Shown piece by piece: positions 1 to 10,425 of a DNA stretch of 64,000 bases (position 1 is its first letter; the number at the start of each line of letters is the position of its first letter). This DNA is from Pseudomonas gregormendelii (GTDB lineage Bacteria; Pseudomonadota; Gammaproteobacteria; Pseudomonadales; Pseudomonadaceae): assembly GCF_017114825.1 (NCBI RefSeq), contig NZ_JADEVO010000008.1:62001-126000 (forward strand). The letters are read 5' to 3'. The notes beneath the pieces are model-generated. The model saw only the letters and a program-made list of their open reading frames with translations. It did not search any database and was not told the origin of the DNA. A program made the translations under genes and the position numbers.

Positions 1-2975
1 AGCGGGCGCGCAAGGCCAAGAAAGGCTCGGCCGCCCGGGACTTCTACGTGTGGTCCGATGACGACCAGAAATACGACGGCACGCGCATCATCTTTCTCGA
101 TACCGAGAAATCCAACTGGACCTGGGATCCGGTGGCCGGGCAGTACTTCTGGCACCGCTTCTATTCGCACCAGCCGGACCTGAACTTCGACAACCCGCAA
201 GTCATGAAAGCCGTGCTGTCGGTGATGCGCTACTGGCTGGACATGGGCATCGACGGCCTTCGCCTGGACGCTATTCCGTACCTGATCGAACGTGACGGCA
301 CCAACAACGAGAATCTGCCGGAGACCCACGACGTCCTCAAGCAGATCCGTGCCGAGATCGATGCCAACTACCCAGACCGCATGCTGCTCGCCGAAGCCAA
401 TCAATGGCCTGAAGACACTCAACTGTATTTTGGCGACACCGATGCCCAGGGCCAAAACGGCGATGAATGCCACATGGCGTTCCATTTCCCGCTGATGCCG
501 CGCATGTACATGGCGCTGGCCCAGGAAGACCGCTTCCCGATCACCGACATCCTGCGGCAGACCCCGGAGATTCCCGCCAACTGCCAGTGGGCGATTTTCC
601 TGCGTAACCATGATGAGCTGACGCTGGAGATGGTCACAGACAAGGAGCGCGACTACCTGTGGAACTACTACGCCGCTGATCGCCGCGCACGCATCAACCT
701 GGGCATCCGCCGGCGCCTGGCACCCTTGATGGAGCGTGACCGCCGCCGCGTGGAACTGCTCAACAGCCTGCTGTTGTCGATGCCCGGCACGCCGACCCTG
801 TACTACGGTGACGAAATAGGCATGGGCGACAACATCTACCTGGGTGACCGGGATGGCGTGCGTACGCCCATGCAGTGGTCGATTGACCGCAATGGCGGCT
901 TCTCGCGCGCGGACCCGGCCAGCCTGGTGTTGCCGCCGATCATGGACCCGCAATACGGTTACCTGTCGGTGAACGTCGAGACCCAGGCCGGCGACCCGCA
1001 CTCGCTGCTCAACTGGACCCGGCGCATGCTTGCCGTGCGCAAGCAATCCAAGGCATTCGGGCGCGGCACCCTGAAAATGCTCTCGCCAAGCAATCGCCGA
1101 ATCCTGGCGTATACCCGTGAATTCACCGGCGAAGACGGTAAACACGAGATCATTCTGTGCGTGGCCAACGTATCGCGCAGTGCCCAGGCGGCCGAGCTCG
1201 ACCTGTCGGCCTACACCGGCATGGTGCCGGTGGAAATGCTCGGTGGGAACGCGTTCCCACCGATCGGCCAGCTTAACTTCCTCCTGACCTTGGCGCCGTA
1301 TGGCTTCTACTGGTTTGGCCTGGCGGCGGAGAACCAGATGCCCAGCTGGCATGTGGAGCCGGCGCAAAGCCTGCCGGACTTCACCACCCTGGTGCTCAAG
1401 CACCGCATGGAAGAACTCCTCGAAGCGCCGTCTCGCGCCACGATGGAGCAGGGCATTTTGCCCAACTGGCTGCAAAATCGCCGCTGGTTTGGCGGCAAGG
1501 ACGCCACCATCGAACAGGTAAAACTGGCCTATGGCGTGCGCTTTGGCGACGCAGAGCATCCGGTGTTGCTGAGCGAAATCGACGTCACCAGCAATGGCCA
1601 GACCAGTCGGTATCAGCTGCCTTTCGGCTTCATCGCCGAGGATCAGGTCGGTCCGGCGCTGCCGCAGCAACTGGCACTGTCCCGAGTTCGCCGCGGTCGT
1701 CAGGTCGGCATCATTACCGATGCATTTGCCCTGGAAAACTTCATTCGTGCGGTGTTGGAGGGTATGCACAACAACACCGTACTGGCGTCTGGCGAAGGTG
1801 ATATCCGCTTTGAACCGACCCCCGCGCTGGCTCAATTGGGCCTCAACGCGGAGTCGGAGGTGCGCTATCTGTCGGCCGAGCAGTCCAACAGTTCGGTCGT
1901 GGTCGGCAAAAGCCTGGTGCTGAAACTGATCCGCAAGATCGCCTCCGGGGTCCACCCTGAACTGGAAATGAGTGCGTACCTGACCAACGCCGGGTTCGCC
2001 AATATCTCCCCATTGCTGGGCTCGGTGATTCGTCGTGACGCCGAAGGCGAGGACACGCTGCTGATGATCGCCCAAGGCTTCCTGAGCAATCAGGGTGATG
2101 CCTGGGAATGGACGCAGAACAACCTCGAACGCGCATTACGTGACGAACTGGCGCAAGCCATTTCGGAACAGGAACAGCACTACAACGCCTTGGGCGAGCT
2201 GAAGGATTTTGCCGGCATGCTCGGCCAGCGCCTGGGTGAAATGCATCAGGTGCTCGCCGCGCCCACCGATGACCCGGACTTCGCGCCGCAGGTCACCACG
2301 CAAAAAGAAGCCCTGGCCTCAGCCAAGGACGTCGCCGCGCAAGTGGAACATGCGTTGAAGTTGCTCAAGCAGCATCAAACCGAACTGAACCCGGCCGACC
2401 AGGCGCTGGTCAGTCGCTTGGTGGACAACAAAAAGGCGATCCTGAGCCATGTTCAGGAGCTGGGCAAAAAGGCGGCAGGTGGCCTGCGGATGCGTGTCCA
2501 CGGCGACTTGCACCTGGGCCAGGTGCTGGTGATCAAGGGCGATGCCTATCTGATCGACTTTGAAGGTGAACCGGCCCGGCCACTGCATGAGCGACGGGGC
2601 AAGCACAGTCCTTACAAGGATGTGAGCGGGGTATTGCGCTCGTTTGATTACGCGGCAGCCATGACCATCAATGTGCACAATGTCGATAACACCGAAGCGG
2701 CACAGGCGGCGCGAGTCAGGGTCGCCGAGCGCTATTTAAATGAGGCTCGCCAGGCATTTGTCGACGCTTATCGGCTGGCGGCAGCTAGTCTTGGACATGC
2801 GTGGCAAGATCCGGCAGGCGAGGACGCTGCGCTGGCGTTGTTCGGTCTGGAAAAGGCCGCGTACGAGGTGGCCTACGAGGCTGAGAATCGCCCAACCTGG
2901 CTGCCCGTGCCGTTACATGGTTTGTATGGATTATTGAGTGGGCTTAAACCCTTTTCCGATCTTGGTGGAGAGTAG
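1..2975 (+). CDS. treS: Trehalose synthase / maltokinase fusion, 5' partial
   Basis: The reading frame is open from the first bases of the window, so the true start lies upstream. The first ~430 visible residues are a GH13 trehalose synthase: the nucleophile region RLDAIPYL, the acid/base region LLAEANQW and the NHDE motif are all present. From about nt 1,390 on the sequence becomes a maltokinase (Mak/Pep2), with the aminoglycoside-kinase-like HGDLHLGQ motif near nt 2,500 followed by YLIDFEGEP. The protein interconverts trehalose and maltose and phosphorylates maltose to maltose-1-phosphate, the donor for GlgE. The fusion is normal for Pseudomonas, where glgE usually lies just upstream. The stop is two bases before the glgB ATG, so the two are co-transcribed. 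Confidence 0.95.
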   Translation, partial: RARKAKKGSAARDFYVWSDDDQKYDGTRIIFLDTEKSNWTWDPVAGQYFWHRFYSHQPDLNFDNPQVMKAVLSVMRYWLDMGIDGLRLDAIPYLIERDGTNNENLPETHDVLKQIRAEIDANYPDRMLLAEANQWPEDTQLYFGDTDAQGQNGDECHMAFHFPLMPRMYMALAQEDRFPITDILRQTPEIPANCQWAIFLRNHDELTLEMVTDKERDYLWNYYAADRRARINLGIRRRLAPLMERDRRRVELLNSLLLSMPGTPTLYYGDEIGMGDNIYLGDRDGVRTPMQWSIDRNGGFSRADPASLVLPPIMDPQYGYLSVNVETQAGDPHSLLNWTRRMLAVRKQSKAFGRGTLKMLSPSNRRILAYTREFTGEDGKHEIILCVANVSRSAQAAELDLSAYTGMVPVEMLGGNAFPPIGQLNFLLTLAPYGFYWFGLAAENQMPSWHVEPAQSLPDFTTLVLKHRMEELLEAPSRATMEQGILPNWLQNRRWFGGKDATIEQVKLAYGVRFGDAEHPVLLSEIDVTSNGQTSRYQLPFGFIAEDQVGPALPQQLALSRVRRGRQVGIITDAFALENFIRAVLEGMHNNTVLASGEGDIRFEPTPALAQLGLNAESEVRYLSAEQSNSSVVVGKSLVLKLIRKIASGVHPELEMSAYLTNAGFANISPLLGSVIRRDAEGEDTLLMIAQGFLSNQGDAWEWTQNNLERALRDELAQAISEQEQHYNALGELKDFAGMLGQRLGEMHQVLAAPTDDPDFAPQVTTQKEALASAKDVAAQVEHALKLLKQHQTELNPADQALVSRLVDNKKAILSHVQELGKKAAGGLRMRVHGDLHLGQVLVIKGDAYLIDFEGEPARPLHERRGKHSPYKDVSGVLRSFDYAAAMTINVHNVDNTEAAQAARVRVAERYLNEARQAFVDAYRLAAASLGHAWQDPAGEDAALALFGLEKAAYEVAYEAENRPTWLPVPLHGLYGLLSGLKPFSDLGGE

Positions 2976-2977
2976 TC

Positions 2978-5209
2978 ATGAGTTTCCAGAACAAGGAACT
3001 GGGTCACGCTAAAGAAGCGCTGCTGCCCGGATCGCAGGACCTCGACGCGCTGGTGCGCGCCGCACATCCCGACCCTTTTGCGATTCTCGGCCCCCATGCC
3101 GATAACGCCGGCGGGCAATTCATTCGGGCTTATCTGCCGGATGCCCTGAGCGTGCAAGTACTCGCGAAGGATACCGGCGAAGAACTGGGCAATCTTGAGG
3201 CCACCCAGACCCCAGGTTTGTTCGTCGGGCATTTCGATCGCGCCCAGCCTTACCTGTTGCGCACCCGCTGGGCCGGCGGCGAGCAGGTTTCCGAGGATCC
3301 CTACAGCTTCGGTCCCTTGTTGGGCGAGATGGACCTGTACCTGTTTGCCGAGGGCAACCATCGGGATTTGAGCAGTTGCCTCGGTGCACAGTTGAAAACG
3401 GTAGACGGGGTCGATGGCGTGCGGTTTGCCGTCTGGGCGCCGAATGCCAAGCGGGTTTCGGTGGTGGGTGATTTCAACAACTGGGACGGCCGCCGTCATC
3501 CGATGCGCCTGCGGCATCCGACGGGTGTCTGGGAGCTGTTCATCCCGCGCATGCAGGCGGGCGAAACCTACAAATACGAAATCCTCGGCGCCAACGGTAT
3601 CTTGCCGCTGAAGGCCGACCCGATGGCCCTGGCGACTACCTTGCCGCCAGACACGGCGTCCAAGGTCGCCTCGCCCCTGAGCATCGAATGGCAAGACCAG
3701 GCGTGGATGCAGTCGCGCATCGAGCGCCAGCACCCCAGTGCGCCGCTATCGATCTACGAGCTGCACGCCGGCTCCTGGCAGTGTGAGCTGGATGACCTGG
3801 GCGAAGTCGCTCGCCAGTACACCTGGCACGAACTGGGTGAGCGGTTGATTCCTTACGTGAAGGAACTGGGTTTCACCCACATCGAGCTGATGCCGATCAT
3901 GGAACATCCGTTCGGTGGATCATGGGGTTATCAGCTGCTGTCGCAGTTCGCTCCAAGTGCCCGCTACGGTTCGCCGGATGATTTTGCCGCCTTCGTCAAC
4001 GCCTGCCACCTGGCGGATATTGGTGTGATCCTTGACTGGGTACCGGCGCATTTCCCGACCGACACCCACGGCCTGGCGCAATTCGACGGCACCGCGTTGT
4101 ACGAATATGGCAACCCGCAGGAAGGTTTTCACCAGGATTGGGACACGCTGATCTACAACCTCGGCCGCACCGAGGTGCATGGCTACATGCTGGCCTCGGG
4201 GTTGCATTGGCTCAAGCATTTCCACGTCGACGGCCTGCGCGTCGATGCGGTGGCCTCGATGCTCTATCGCGACTACTCGCGCAAGGCCGGCGAATGGGTG
4301 CCCAACCGCCACGGCGGGCGGGAGAACCTGGAAGCGATCGACTTCCTGCGCCATCTCAATGACGTGGTCAACCTTGAGGCCCCAGGTGCCCTGGTGATCG
4401 CCGAGGAATCCACCGCGTGGCCCGGCGTCAGCCAGAGCACACAACAGGGCGGCCTGGGTTTCGACTACAAATGGAACATGGGCTGGATGCACGATTCGTT
4501 GCACTACATCCAGCAGGACCCGGTGTACCGTGGGCATCATCACAACGAGCTGAGCTTTGGCCTGGTGTATGCCTGGTCCGAGCGCTTCATCCTGCCGATT
4601 TCCCATGACGAAGTGGTGCATGGCAAACATTCGCTGATCGACAAGATGCCCGGCGACCGCTGGCAGAAATTTGCCAACTTGCGGGCTTACCTGAGCTTCA
4701 TGTGGTCGCACCCGGGCAAGAAACTGCTGTTCATGGGCTGCGAGTTTGGCCAGTGGCGTGAGTGGAATCACGACCAGCAACTGGATTGGTACCTGCTGCA
4801 GTACTCGGAACACAAGGGTGTGCAAAAGCTGGTGGGCGACCTCAACCGTTTCTACCGCGAAGAACCGGCGATGCACGACCAGGACGACGCGCCACAGGGC
4901 TTCCAGTGGTTGATTGGCGACGATGCGATCAACAGCGTCTATGCCTTCCTGCGCTGGAGCAAGGATGGCAGCCCGGTTCTGGTGGTTGCCAACTTCACGC
5001 CTGTGCCGCGCCAGGGTTATCGAGTGGGCGTGCCGTTTGCCGGTCGCTGGACCGAGGTCATCAACAGCGACGCGGCGATGTACGCCGGGTCCAATTATGG
5101 CAACGGGGGCGGGGCGTTTACCGAGGAAGAACCCAGCCACGGACAGCCGCTGTCACTGTCGCTGAATTTGCCGCCGTTGGCGGTGTTGATTCTGCGGCCT
5201 GAGGCGTAA
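2978..5209 (+). CDS. glgB: 1,4-alpha-glucan branching enzyme
   Basis: This 743-residue protein is a full-length GH13 glycogen branching enzyme. An N-terminal segment precedes a CBM48 domain ([19 protein letters not shown]). The catalytic residues fall at Asp423 (RVDAV), Glu476 (IAEES) and Asp544 (SHDEV). Their spacing of 53 and 68 residues equals that of E. coli GlgB (405/458/526), which supports an active enzyme. It introduces alpha-1,6 branches into linear glucan made by GlgA or GlgE. It starts two bases after the treS stop with GGTGGAG as ribosome binding site. The transcript ends at a large inverted repeat. Confidence 0.97.
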   Translation: MSFQNKELGHAKEALLPGSQDLDALVRAAHPDPFAILGPHADNAGGQFIRAYLPDALSVQVLAKDTGEELGNLEATQTPGLFVGHFDRAQPYLLRTRWAGGEQVSEDPYSFGPLLGEMDLYLFAEGNHRDLSSCLGAQLKTVDGVDGVRFAVWAPNAKRVSVVGDFNNWDGRRHPMRLRHPTGVWELFIPRMQAGETYKYEILGANGILPLKADPMALATTLPPDTASKVASPLSIEWQDQAWMQSRIERQHPSAPLSIYELHAGSWQCELDDLGEVARQYTWHELGERLIPYVKELGFTHIELMPIMEHPFGGSWGYQLLSQFAPSARYGSPDDFAAFVNACHLADIGVILDWVPAHFPTDTHGLAQFDGTALYEYGNPQEGFHQDWDTLIYNLGRTEVHGYMLASGLHWLKHFHVDGLRVDAVASMLYRDYSRKAGEWVPNRHGGRENLEAIDFLRHLNDVVNLEAPGALVIAEESTAWPGVSQSTQQGGLGFDYKWNMGWMHDSLHYIQQDPVYRGHHHNELSFGLVYAWSERFILPISHDEVVHGKHSLIDKMPGDRWQKFANLRAYLSFMWSHPGKKLLFMGCEFGQWREWNHDQQLDWYLLQYSEHKGVQKLVGDLNRFYREEPAMHDQDDAPQGFQWLIGDDAINSVYAFLRWSKDGSPVLVVANFTPVPRQGYRVGVPFAGRWTEVINSDAAMYAGSNYGNGGGAFTEEEPSHGQPLSLSLNLPPLAVLILRPEA

Positions 5210-5221
5210 GAAAAAAGGTGG

Positions 5222-5325
5222 AGCAAAAGATCGTCCGAACGCGGCCCGAGCCTGCGGCAGCTCCTACACGCAATGCCCTGTAGGAGCTGCCGCAGGCTCG
5301 GGCCGCGTTCGGACGATCTTTTGCT
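5222..5325. repeat. Perfect 47-bp inverted repeat, likely bidirectional terminator / REP pair
   Basis: Positions 5222-5268 and 5279-5325 are exact reverse complements (47 bp) around a 10-base loop. The arms contain the Pseudomonas REP-like core GTAGGAGCTGCCGCAGGCTC and end in AGCAAAAGATC / GATCTTTTGCT. The element sits between the convergent ends of glgB and the autotransporter gene, with a T-rich or A-rich edge on each side, so it probably stops transcription from both directions. Confidence 0.85.
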
Positions 5326-5337
5326 GTTAAAAAAACC

Positions 5338-6411
5338 TCACCAACGCATCCGCACGCCCAGACTGCCGATCAACCCGTTCAAATCGTTGTCATCCACATC
5401 ACTGCTGTAATCGGCACTGACATACAGGCTCACCGCCGGTGTCACCTTCGCCACTAATCCCAGCCCCAAATCCACGGTTGACGACTTGCGGCTGCTGCTG
5501 ATTTTGTCGACCTGATCCAGCGATACCGTGTTGCCGGTATAAACCGTGTGCCACAAGTTGGTCCGCACATACGGCTCGACGCCCAGGCCATTGATGTCGT
5601 AACTCCCTTTCAACCGCGCTCCGACCCGGCCGCTCCATGAGTTTAGGTCGCTGGCCGAAGCATTGCCTGAACCCGAGTAGGGCGTGTCGAGGGTGATACG
5701 TTGATTGATCAGTTGCGCCTGGGGTTCAACCACCCAGTTATCGCTTAACCCAATGGGGAATCCGCCTTCCACCGAGAGTGTCAACGCGCTGCCTTCAGTC
5801 ACTTGCCTCACGCCCTGTTCGTTGCGGCTGAAGCCGTTGACCCGGCCACCACTGGCCGTCAGGTCGACGTGCCAGCCTTGCGCTCCGGTCAGGCTCCAGT
5901 AGGCGCCAAGGCTCTGGCCTTGCAGGTTGAGGGTGTCCGTGGCGGGGTCGGCCTGGGCGCGACTGGTCAGCAGGCCATTACCGTTACTCTGGAACTGGCT
6001 GACGCCGCCGATCAGCCCAACGCGCTGGGTATGCCCGCCGGCACTTTGCAACGTCAGTAGCGCCGGGCCCCAGGACTCGCTGGCACCGGGCCCGGAAAAG
6101 CCTTGCGCCAGCACGTCGTCCTGGGCCTGGCGCGAAGGCTTGCCGTAGAGCTGGTCCCAGGTCGAGGGTGCGGCGTCTTCGATGGTCAGGCGTGAACTGC
6201 GGGCGTCGGATGCTGCGCTGACATGCCCGGGGTAGGGGGCCGTGATATTGATTGCAGGTAGTGACATCGTTGGGACGTCCTGGCGATACCAGGGCAAGGT
6301 CTCATCTTCCGCTGGCCCGGCCTGTGCTCCCACCGATGAGCACAACAGCAGCGAACTCGAAAGGGTGTAGAAAGTGGCTTTGATCTCAAGCGGGGGGAGT
6401 GATGTTCTCAT
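5338..6411 (-). CDS. Orphan autotransporter beta-barrel protein
   Basis: This 357-residue protein has a signal peptide (cleavage plausible after GAQA, ~residue 31), a short unstructured stretch of about 60 residues, and then an autotransporter-type beta-barrel ending in the aromatic C-terminus RMRW expected for BamA recognition. There is no beta-helix passenger. The barrel is clearly related to that of the next gene (shared GGHTQR, WVVEPQAQ, RVGARLKG, YVRTNLWHT and ADYS segments), so the two are paralogues. It could be an outer-membrane protein in its own right or a passenger-less duplicate. The ATG has an AAGG site 9 bases upstream. Function unknown. Confidence 0.8.
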   Translation of the reverse strand: MRTSLPPLEIKATFYTLSSSLLLCSSVGAQAGPAEDETLPWYRQDVPTMSLPAINITAPYPGHVSAASDARSSRLTIEDAAPSTWDQLYGKPSRQAQDDVLAQGFSGPGASESWGPALLTLQSAGGHTQRVGLIGGVSQFQSNGNGLLTSRAQADPATDTLNLQGQSLGAYWSLTGAQGWHVDLTASGGRVNGFSRNEQGVRQVTEGSALTLSVEGGFPIGLSDNWVVEPQAQLINQRITLDTPYSGSGNASASDLNSWSGRVGARLKGSYDINGLGVEPYVRTNLWHTVYTGNTVSLDQVDKISSSRKSSTVDLGLGLVAKVTPAVSLYVSADYSSDVDDNDLNGLIGSLGVRMRW

Positions 6412-6721
6412 GGTGGTCTACCTTGCAATCGCATGCGCTGTCTCGCTTTGGCGTCTCTCCTACCCCGAATGAGGGGCGACCGAATGGAGTAGGCCAAACC
6501 TGCACCGTCCCCTGCATGAGCGGTGTGAGGCTTGTTCCTGGTAGTGTTCCGGGGGTAGTAACCTGTAGCTAAGAAGACCCTTGACATTGCGTCAAGAAAA
6601 TGGCCGATAAATGGTAGGGCTAATTTAAGCCCCATAAGTGACTGATTTCCGGCGCGCTTGCAAGTGGTTGTTTGTACGAGGCATCGTCAAAAAACCGCGC
6701 GCCAGAGCCTTTATATGACGG
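6412..6721. other. Intergenic region between the two autotransporter genes
   Basis: About 310 bases with no convincing gene; the short frames here lack protein-like composition. It should hold the promoter of the 5338-6411 gene on the reverse strand. An inverted repeat CTTGAC-ATTGC-GTCAAG lies at 6580-6596 and is a possible regulator site. I see no strong intrinsic terminator for the upstream autotransporter gene. Confidence 0.5.
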
Positions 6722-9346
6722 CTACCAGCTAATTCTCAGGCCGACATTTCCAAACAGTCCGCGCAAGTCCTGACTGTCGATGTTGGTGCTGTAGTCGGCA
6801 CCGGCGTAGACGCTGACGGATGAAGCCAGGCTCACATTCACGCCCACACCGATGTCGGCAGAGGAGGCTTTTTGTTCAGTGGTGACCCTGTCGACGTCGT
6901 CAAAGGTCACCGTGTCTGTCCCTGACAACGTATGCCACAGGTTCGCCCGCAGGTAAGGTTCGAGCGGGCGACCGCTGACCTGATAGTTGCCTTTGAGCCT
7001 TGCCCCCAGGCGCCCGGTCCATGCGCCGTTGGAGTCGAAGGAAGCCCGGGAAATCCCGTCGTCCTGGCTGTCCAGCGAGATCTTCTGATGAATGATTTGC
7101 GCCTGGGGCTCGAGCACCCAGGTGTCATTGAGGGCAATGGGATAACCGGCTTCACTGGACACTGTGAGTCCGTGGCCACGGGTATCCAGTTTCAGGCCAC
7201 GCTCTGAGCGGTTGTCGCCATCAAAGCGGGTCGACATGATCACGTTATCGAAGTACCAGCCGCTGTTGCCCACCAATGTCCAGTACAAGCCGACATGGTC
7301 GCCACGCAGGTCGATCTTGCCGGCGCGTTTGTCTTCAAAGCCCTCGTTGAAGCCGTCGACATTGCCCTTCATGCCGGTGTGCCCCACGAAGAACCCGATT
7401 CGCTGCGTGTGCCCGCCCGAGGTTTGGGAACCGTAGAGGTCATTGCCCACTTGAAAGCCCTTGAGCGAACCATCGAAGCGCGGCGCTACGGTGCCTGACC
7501 AGGTCTGGTCGAGATTCTTTCCGTAAGCCCGGCCCCAGCCCGCACCAAACGCCCCGGTTTCGGTGAGCAGGCGTTGATCGCCCTGGCGATCGTGGAAAGT
7601 GCCGAGCGCTGTCAGGGTCAACTGGGCCGCAGCAGGGGGCAGCACTGACCAGGTGGCGACTTCGGGACGGTAAAGGGGAATCGGCGCGGCACCCGCAACG
7701 GCTTCGGGCAACGGCGGCAGCGGTGCCGGTGCTGGTAGCGGCGGGCTTCCCGGTTCAGGAGTGGGAGCCGGAGGGGCGGGCGCGGCGACCGGTATCGCAA
7801 CGACGGGTACCGTAATAGGCGGCAACGCCGGATCCGGATTGGGGATGGTCGTCACCGCAGGGGCGACCACCGCCGAGCGCAGGTACCAGCTGTTTTCCGT
7901 ACCGGCGGTGACCCCGCCCTTGAACAGACGGTAATCGAAAGCGCCTGCGGAAATCAGGCCGCCGTTAAGGGCGAAGGCTCCGTTGCTGGCCACGGCCGAG
8001 CCTTGTGCCTCAACCAGCTGGATGCCGTTCTGTTGAGTGACCCCGCCGACTCCGCCCAGGTTCTGCACGGTAATGACGGTGTTGCCGGTCAAGGTACCGT
8101 TATTGACCACCAGTTTATCGCTGGGGGAGCTGTCATCGCCCAGCACGCTTTGCAGCAGCAGCTTGCCACCGTTACCGGCGTAATTGCCCTGTACCGTCAG
8201 TGTGTCATTGCCGCGCGAATTGGCGCTGGTAAGGTCGATGGTCCCGGCATTGTTCAAGGTCGCGAGCTGGCCCGCAGTGAACGGCGCGATGCTGCCTTGC
8301 ACCGAGGTGAGGGTGCTGCTGGCGTCGACGTTGATCACGCCGGTGCCACTGGTACTGTCACCCAGGATCAGCGAATCGCTGGCCAGGTCAAGGCGCGAGT
8401 TATTGCTCAGGTTCAGCGACTCCCAGTTGATGTAGCGGGAGGCGCCGGCTGTGGTGGTCTGACTGAAATTCAAGGTGTCGGTACCGGGACCACCGTCGAT
8501 GCTCGGCGTCGGTGCCAGGCTGGTTTCAGTGAGGTTGGAAAGGGTGGCGAGGTCATTGCCTTCGCCCATCAGGATCGCCGAACGGATGATCCCGCCGCCG
8601 TTCCAGTTGAGGATGTCATTACCGACGCTGGCGCGAATCTCCCCGACGATTTCGCCGCCGGTGACAGTGATGCTGTCATTGCCACCGCTGACGCTGACGT
8701 TGCCGCCGATTTTGCCGCCGGAGATGATGATGGTGTCGAGGCCGAAGCCGGTCACCAGATTGCCGATGATCTCGCCGCCAGACATGTCGAAGATGTTGTT
8801 GTCGAGCTTCATGTCGACTCGACCGATAGTGCCGCCGGACATCCTCGCCACGTCCCCGTCCTCGAAGGCCCCGACTATGGTGCCATTGGTCATCAGGAAG
8901 GTGTCGCGGCCGTCGCCTTGGGCCAGGGACTGGATCCGCCCGCCACTCATGACGAAGTCATCGATCTGATTGCCCTGATTCACCGCGCCGGTGATCACGC
9001 CGTTGGTGATCAACACCGTGTCTGAACCATCACCCTGGTTCAGGGTGCCAGTCAATGTCCCGGAATTCATGACCAGGCCATCATTGCCCGCACCAAAATT
9101 CACGTTGCCGATGATTTGGCCCGTGCCGCTGGTGGGAAAGCTCAGGGTGTTGTTGCCGGTGAGATCGGTCAGTGCGCCGCCGATGCCGCTGTCGCAGACA
9201 TGGTTATCGTTGCCGGCGGTGGGCGTGAATGTACAGCTGGCTTGAGCGAATTGTGGCGATCCAAGGCTTAGACAAATGGAAACGGCGAGGGCACTGAAAC
9301 GGTAGTCACTGATACGGTACTTAGGCAAACCTGTCGCAATGTCCAT
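6722..9346 (-). CDS. Autotransporter with beta-helix repeat passenger
   Basis: I start this gene at the ATG at 9346, which has GGAG six bases upstream, rather than at an earlier frame opening; this gives 874 residues. A signal peptide (to ~residue 40, FAQAS) precedes about nine imperfect coils of 17-21 residues, each opening with [ST]GG or NG and most ending in a G..D-hydrophobic stretch, typical of a right-handed beta-helix. A more usual passenger region follows, then a proline/alanine-rich linker (~residues 490-560) and a C-terminal autotransporter barrel ending in RISW. It should be exported by the type V pathway and displayed at the surface. The role is unknown; adhesion or biofilm is the usual guess. 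The barrel is paralogous to that of the downstream gene. Confidence 0.88.
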   Translation of the reverse strand: MDIATGLPKYRISDYRFSALAVSICLSLGSPQFAQASCTFTPTAGNDNHVCDSGIGGALTDLTGNNTLSFPTSGTGQIIGNVNFGAGNDGLVMNSGTLTGTLNQGDGSDTVLITNGVITGAVNQGNQIDDFVMSGGRIQSLAQGDGRDTFLMTNGTIVGAFEDGDVARMSGGTIGRVDMKLDNNIFDMSGGEIIGNLVTGFGLDTIIISGGKIGGNVSVSGGNDSITVTGGEIVGEIRASVGNDILNWNGGGIIRSAILMGEGNDLATLSNLTETSLAPTPSIDGGPGTDTLNFSQTTTAGASRYINWESLNLSNNSRLDLASDSLILGDSTSGTGVINVDASSTLTSVQGSIAPFTAGQLATLNNAGTIDLTSANSRGNDTLTVQGNYAGNGGKLLLQSVLGDDSSPSDKLVVNNGTLTGNTVITVQNLGGVGGVTQQNGIQLVEAQGSAVASNGAFALNGGLISAGAFDYRLFKGGVTAGTENSWYLRSAVVAPAVTTIPNPDPALPPITVPVVAIPVAAPAPPAPTPEPGSPPLPAPAPLPPLPEAVAGAAPIPLYRPEVATWSVLPPAAAQLTLTALGTFHDRQGDQRLLTETGAFGAGWGRAYGKNLDQTWSGTVAPRFDGSLKGFQVGNDLYGSQTSGGHTQRIGFFVGHTGMKGNVDGFNEGFEDKRAGKIDLRGDHVGLYWTLVGNSGWYFDNVIMSTRFDGDNRSERGLKLDTRGHGLTVSSEAGYPIALNDTWVLEPQAQIIHQKISLDSQDDGISRASFDSNGAWTGRLGARLKGNYQVSGRPLEPYLRANLWHTLSGTDTVTFDDVDRVTTEQKASSADIGVGVNVSLASSVSVYAGADYSTNIDSQDLRGLFGNVGLRISW

Positions 9347-9455
9347 GCATATCTCCAGGTGTGTAAAGGCGTCCAACGCTTCAATTGATACCGCACCAAC
9401 AGAACTCGCCGATAACCACTGACACAAATGACAGCGGGTCGGATTTATTTATAGC

Positions 9456-10256
9456 TTACAGATGCACTTCCACCGCCAACGGCAAGTGATCAGAAAGGTG
9501 CGTCCAGGGCTTGTTTCCCAGTATTCGCGGGTCATGGCTGCTGGCATTGCGCAGGTAAATGCGGTCCAGGCGCAACAGGGGGAACCGCGCCGGGTAGGTC
9601 TTGGCGGGACGACCGTGATGGCGTTCAAAGGCTTCATGCAGATAGTCGCGCCGGGCGAGGGCGGCGTTGCCTTGCAGCTGCCAGTCGTTGAAGTCCCCGG
9701 CGATGATCACCGGTGCATCATCGGGGAGGGACTCAAGCAGTTGGCACAGCAGCTGGAGCTGCAGCTGGCGATGACTTTCCAGCAGGCTCAGGTGGACGCA
9801 GATCGCATGGACTTCGGCATGCCCCGGAACATCGAGTACGCAGTGCAACAGGCCCCGTCGTTCGGGGCCGGTGATCGACACGTCGAGGTTGCGGTATTCG
9901 CGAATGGGGTACTTGGACAGCAATGCGTTGCCATGATGACCGTCGGGGTAGACGGCATTGCGACCGTAGGCGAAGTCACTCCACATGCTGTCGGCGAGGA
10001 ATTCGTACTGGGAAGTCTGTGGCCAGTCGTTGAAGCGTGAAGAATGACGCTCGTGTTCGCCCACCACTTCCTGGAGAAATACCAGGTCGGCCGAGGTACT
10101 GCGTACCGCTTCGCGCAATTCCGGAAGGATGAAGCGCCGGTTGAGTGCGGTGAAGCCCTTGTGGGTGTTGACCGTCAGCACTCTGAGGCGGTGGATGGCC
10201 GGTGGCGTATTCAGCGGCATGTCTTCAAGTGCCTGCTGCGTTGGATCACTGGTCAC
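9456..10256 (-). CDS. Endonuclease/exonuclease/phosphatase family protein (YbhP-like)
   Basis: This 266-residue protein has the EEP fold signatures: N30 (LTVNTHKG), E63 (FLQEVV), the GDFNDW metal/phosphate motif and the C-terminal SDHLPL. The family cleaves phosphodiesters (DNA, phospholipid head groups or phosphoinositides), so the substrate cannot be read here. In P. aeruginosa a homologous gene lies in the same glycogen island next to a cardiolipin synthase, which suggests a lipid-related role; no cardiolipin synthase is seen in this window. I prefer the GTG start at 10256 because AGGAG lies five bases upstream; an internal ATG at 10220 is the alternative. Confidence 0.85.
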   Translation of the reverse strand: MTSDPTQQALEDMPLNTPPAIHRLRVLTVNTHKGFTALNRRFILPELREAVRSTSADLVFLQEVVGEHERHSSRFNDWPQTSQYEFLADSMWSDFAYGRNAVYPDGHHGNALLSKYPIREYRNLDVSITGPERRGLLHCVLDVPGHAEVHAICVHLSLLESHRQLQLQLLCQLLESLPDDAPVIIAGDFNDWQLQGNAALARRDYLHEAFERHHGRPAKTYPARFPLLRLDRIYLRNASSHDPRILGNKPWTHLSDHLPLAVEVHL

Positions 10257-10389
10257 GTTGACTCCTGGTAGGCGGTTCCATATCTATGCGACTGATGGGG
10301 GCGCGCGCAGTTCAGCGAAAATCGGCGATCGATTGTTGTCCAGGCCCTTGGCCCTGGGAACTGGTTTGTGGTGGAGCATTTGCCACCGT

Positions 10390-10415
10390 CATCGCGGGCA
10401 AGCCTTGCTCCCACA
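10390..10415. repeat. REP-like hairpin
   Basis: CATCGCGGGCAAGCCTTGCT followed by CCCACA is the familiar Pseudomonas REP form, an imperfect hairpin (GGGCAAG pairing with CTTGCTCCC with a bulge). It lies just downstream of the PIG-L gene ending at 10426, in the 169-base gap before the EEP gene. Confidence 0.6.
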
Positions 10416-10425
10416 GGGATTGGTG

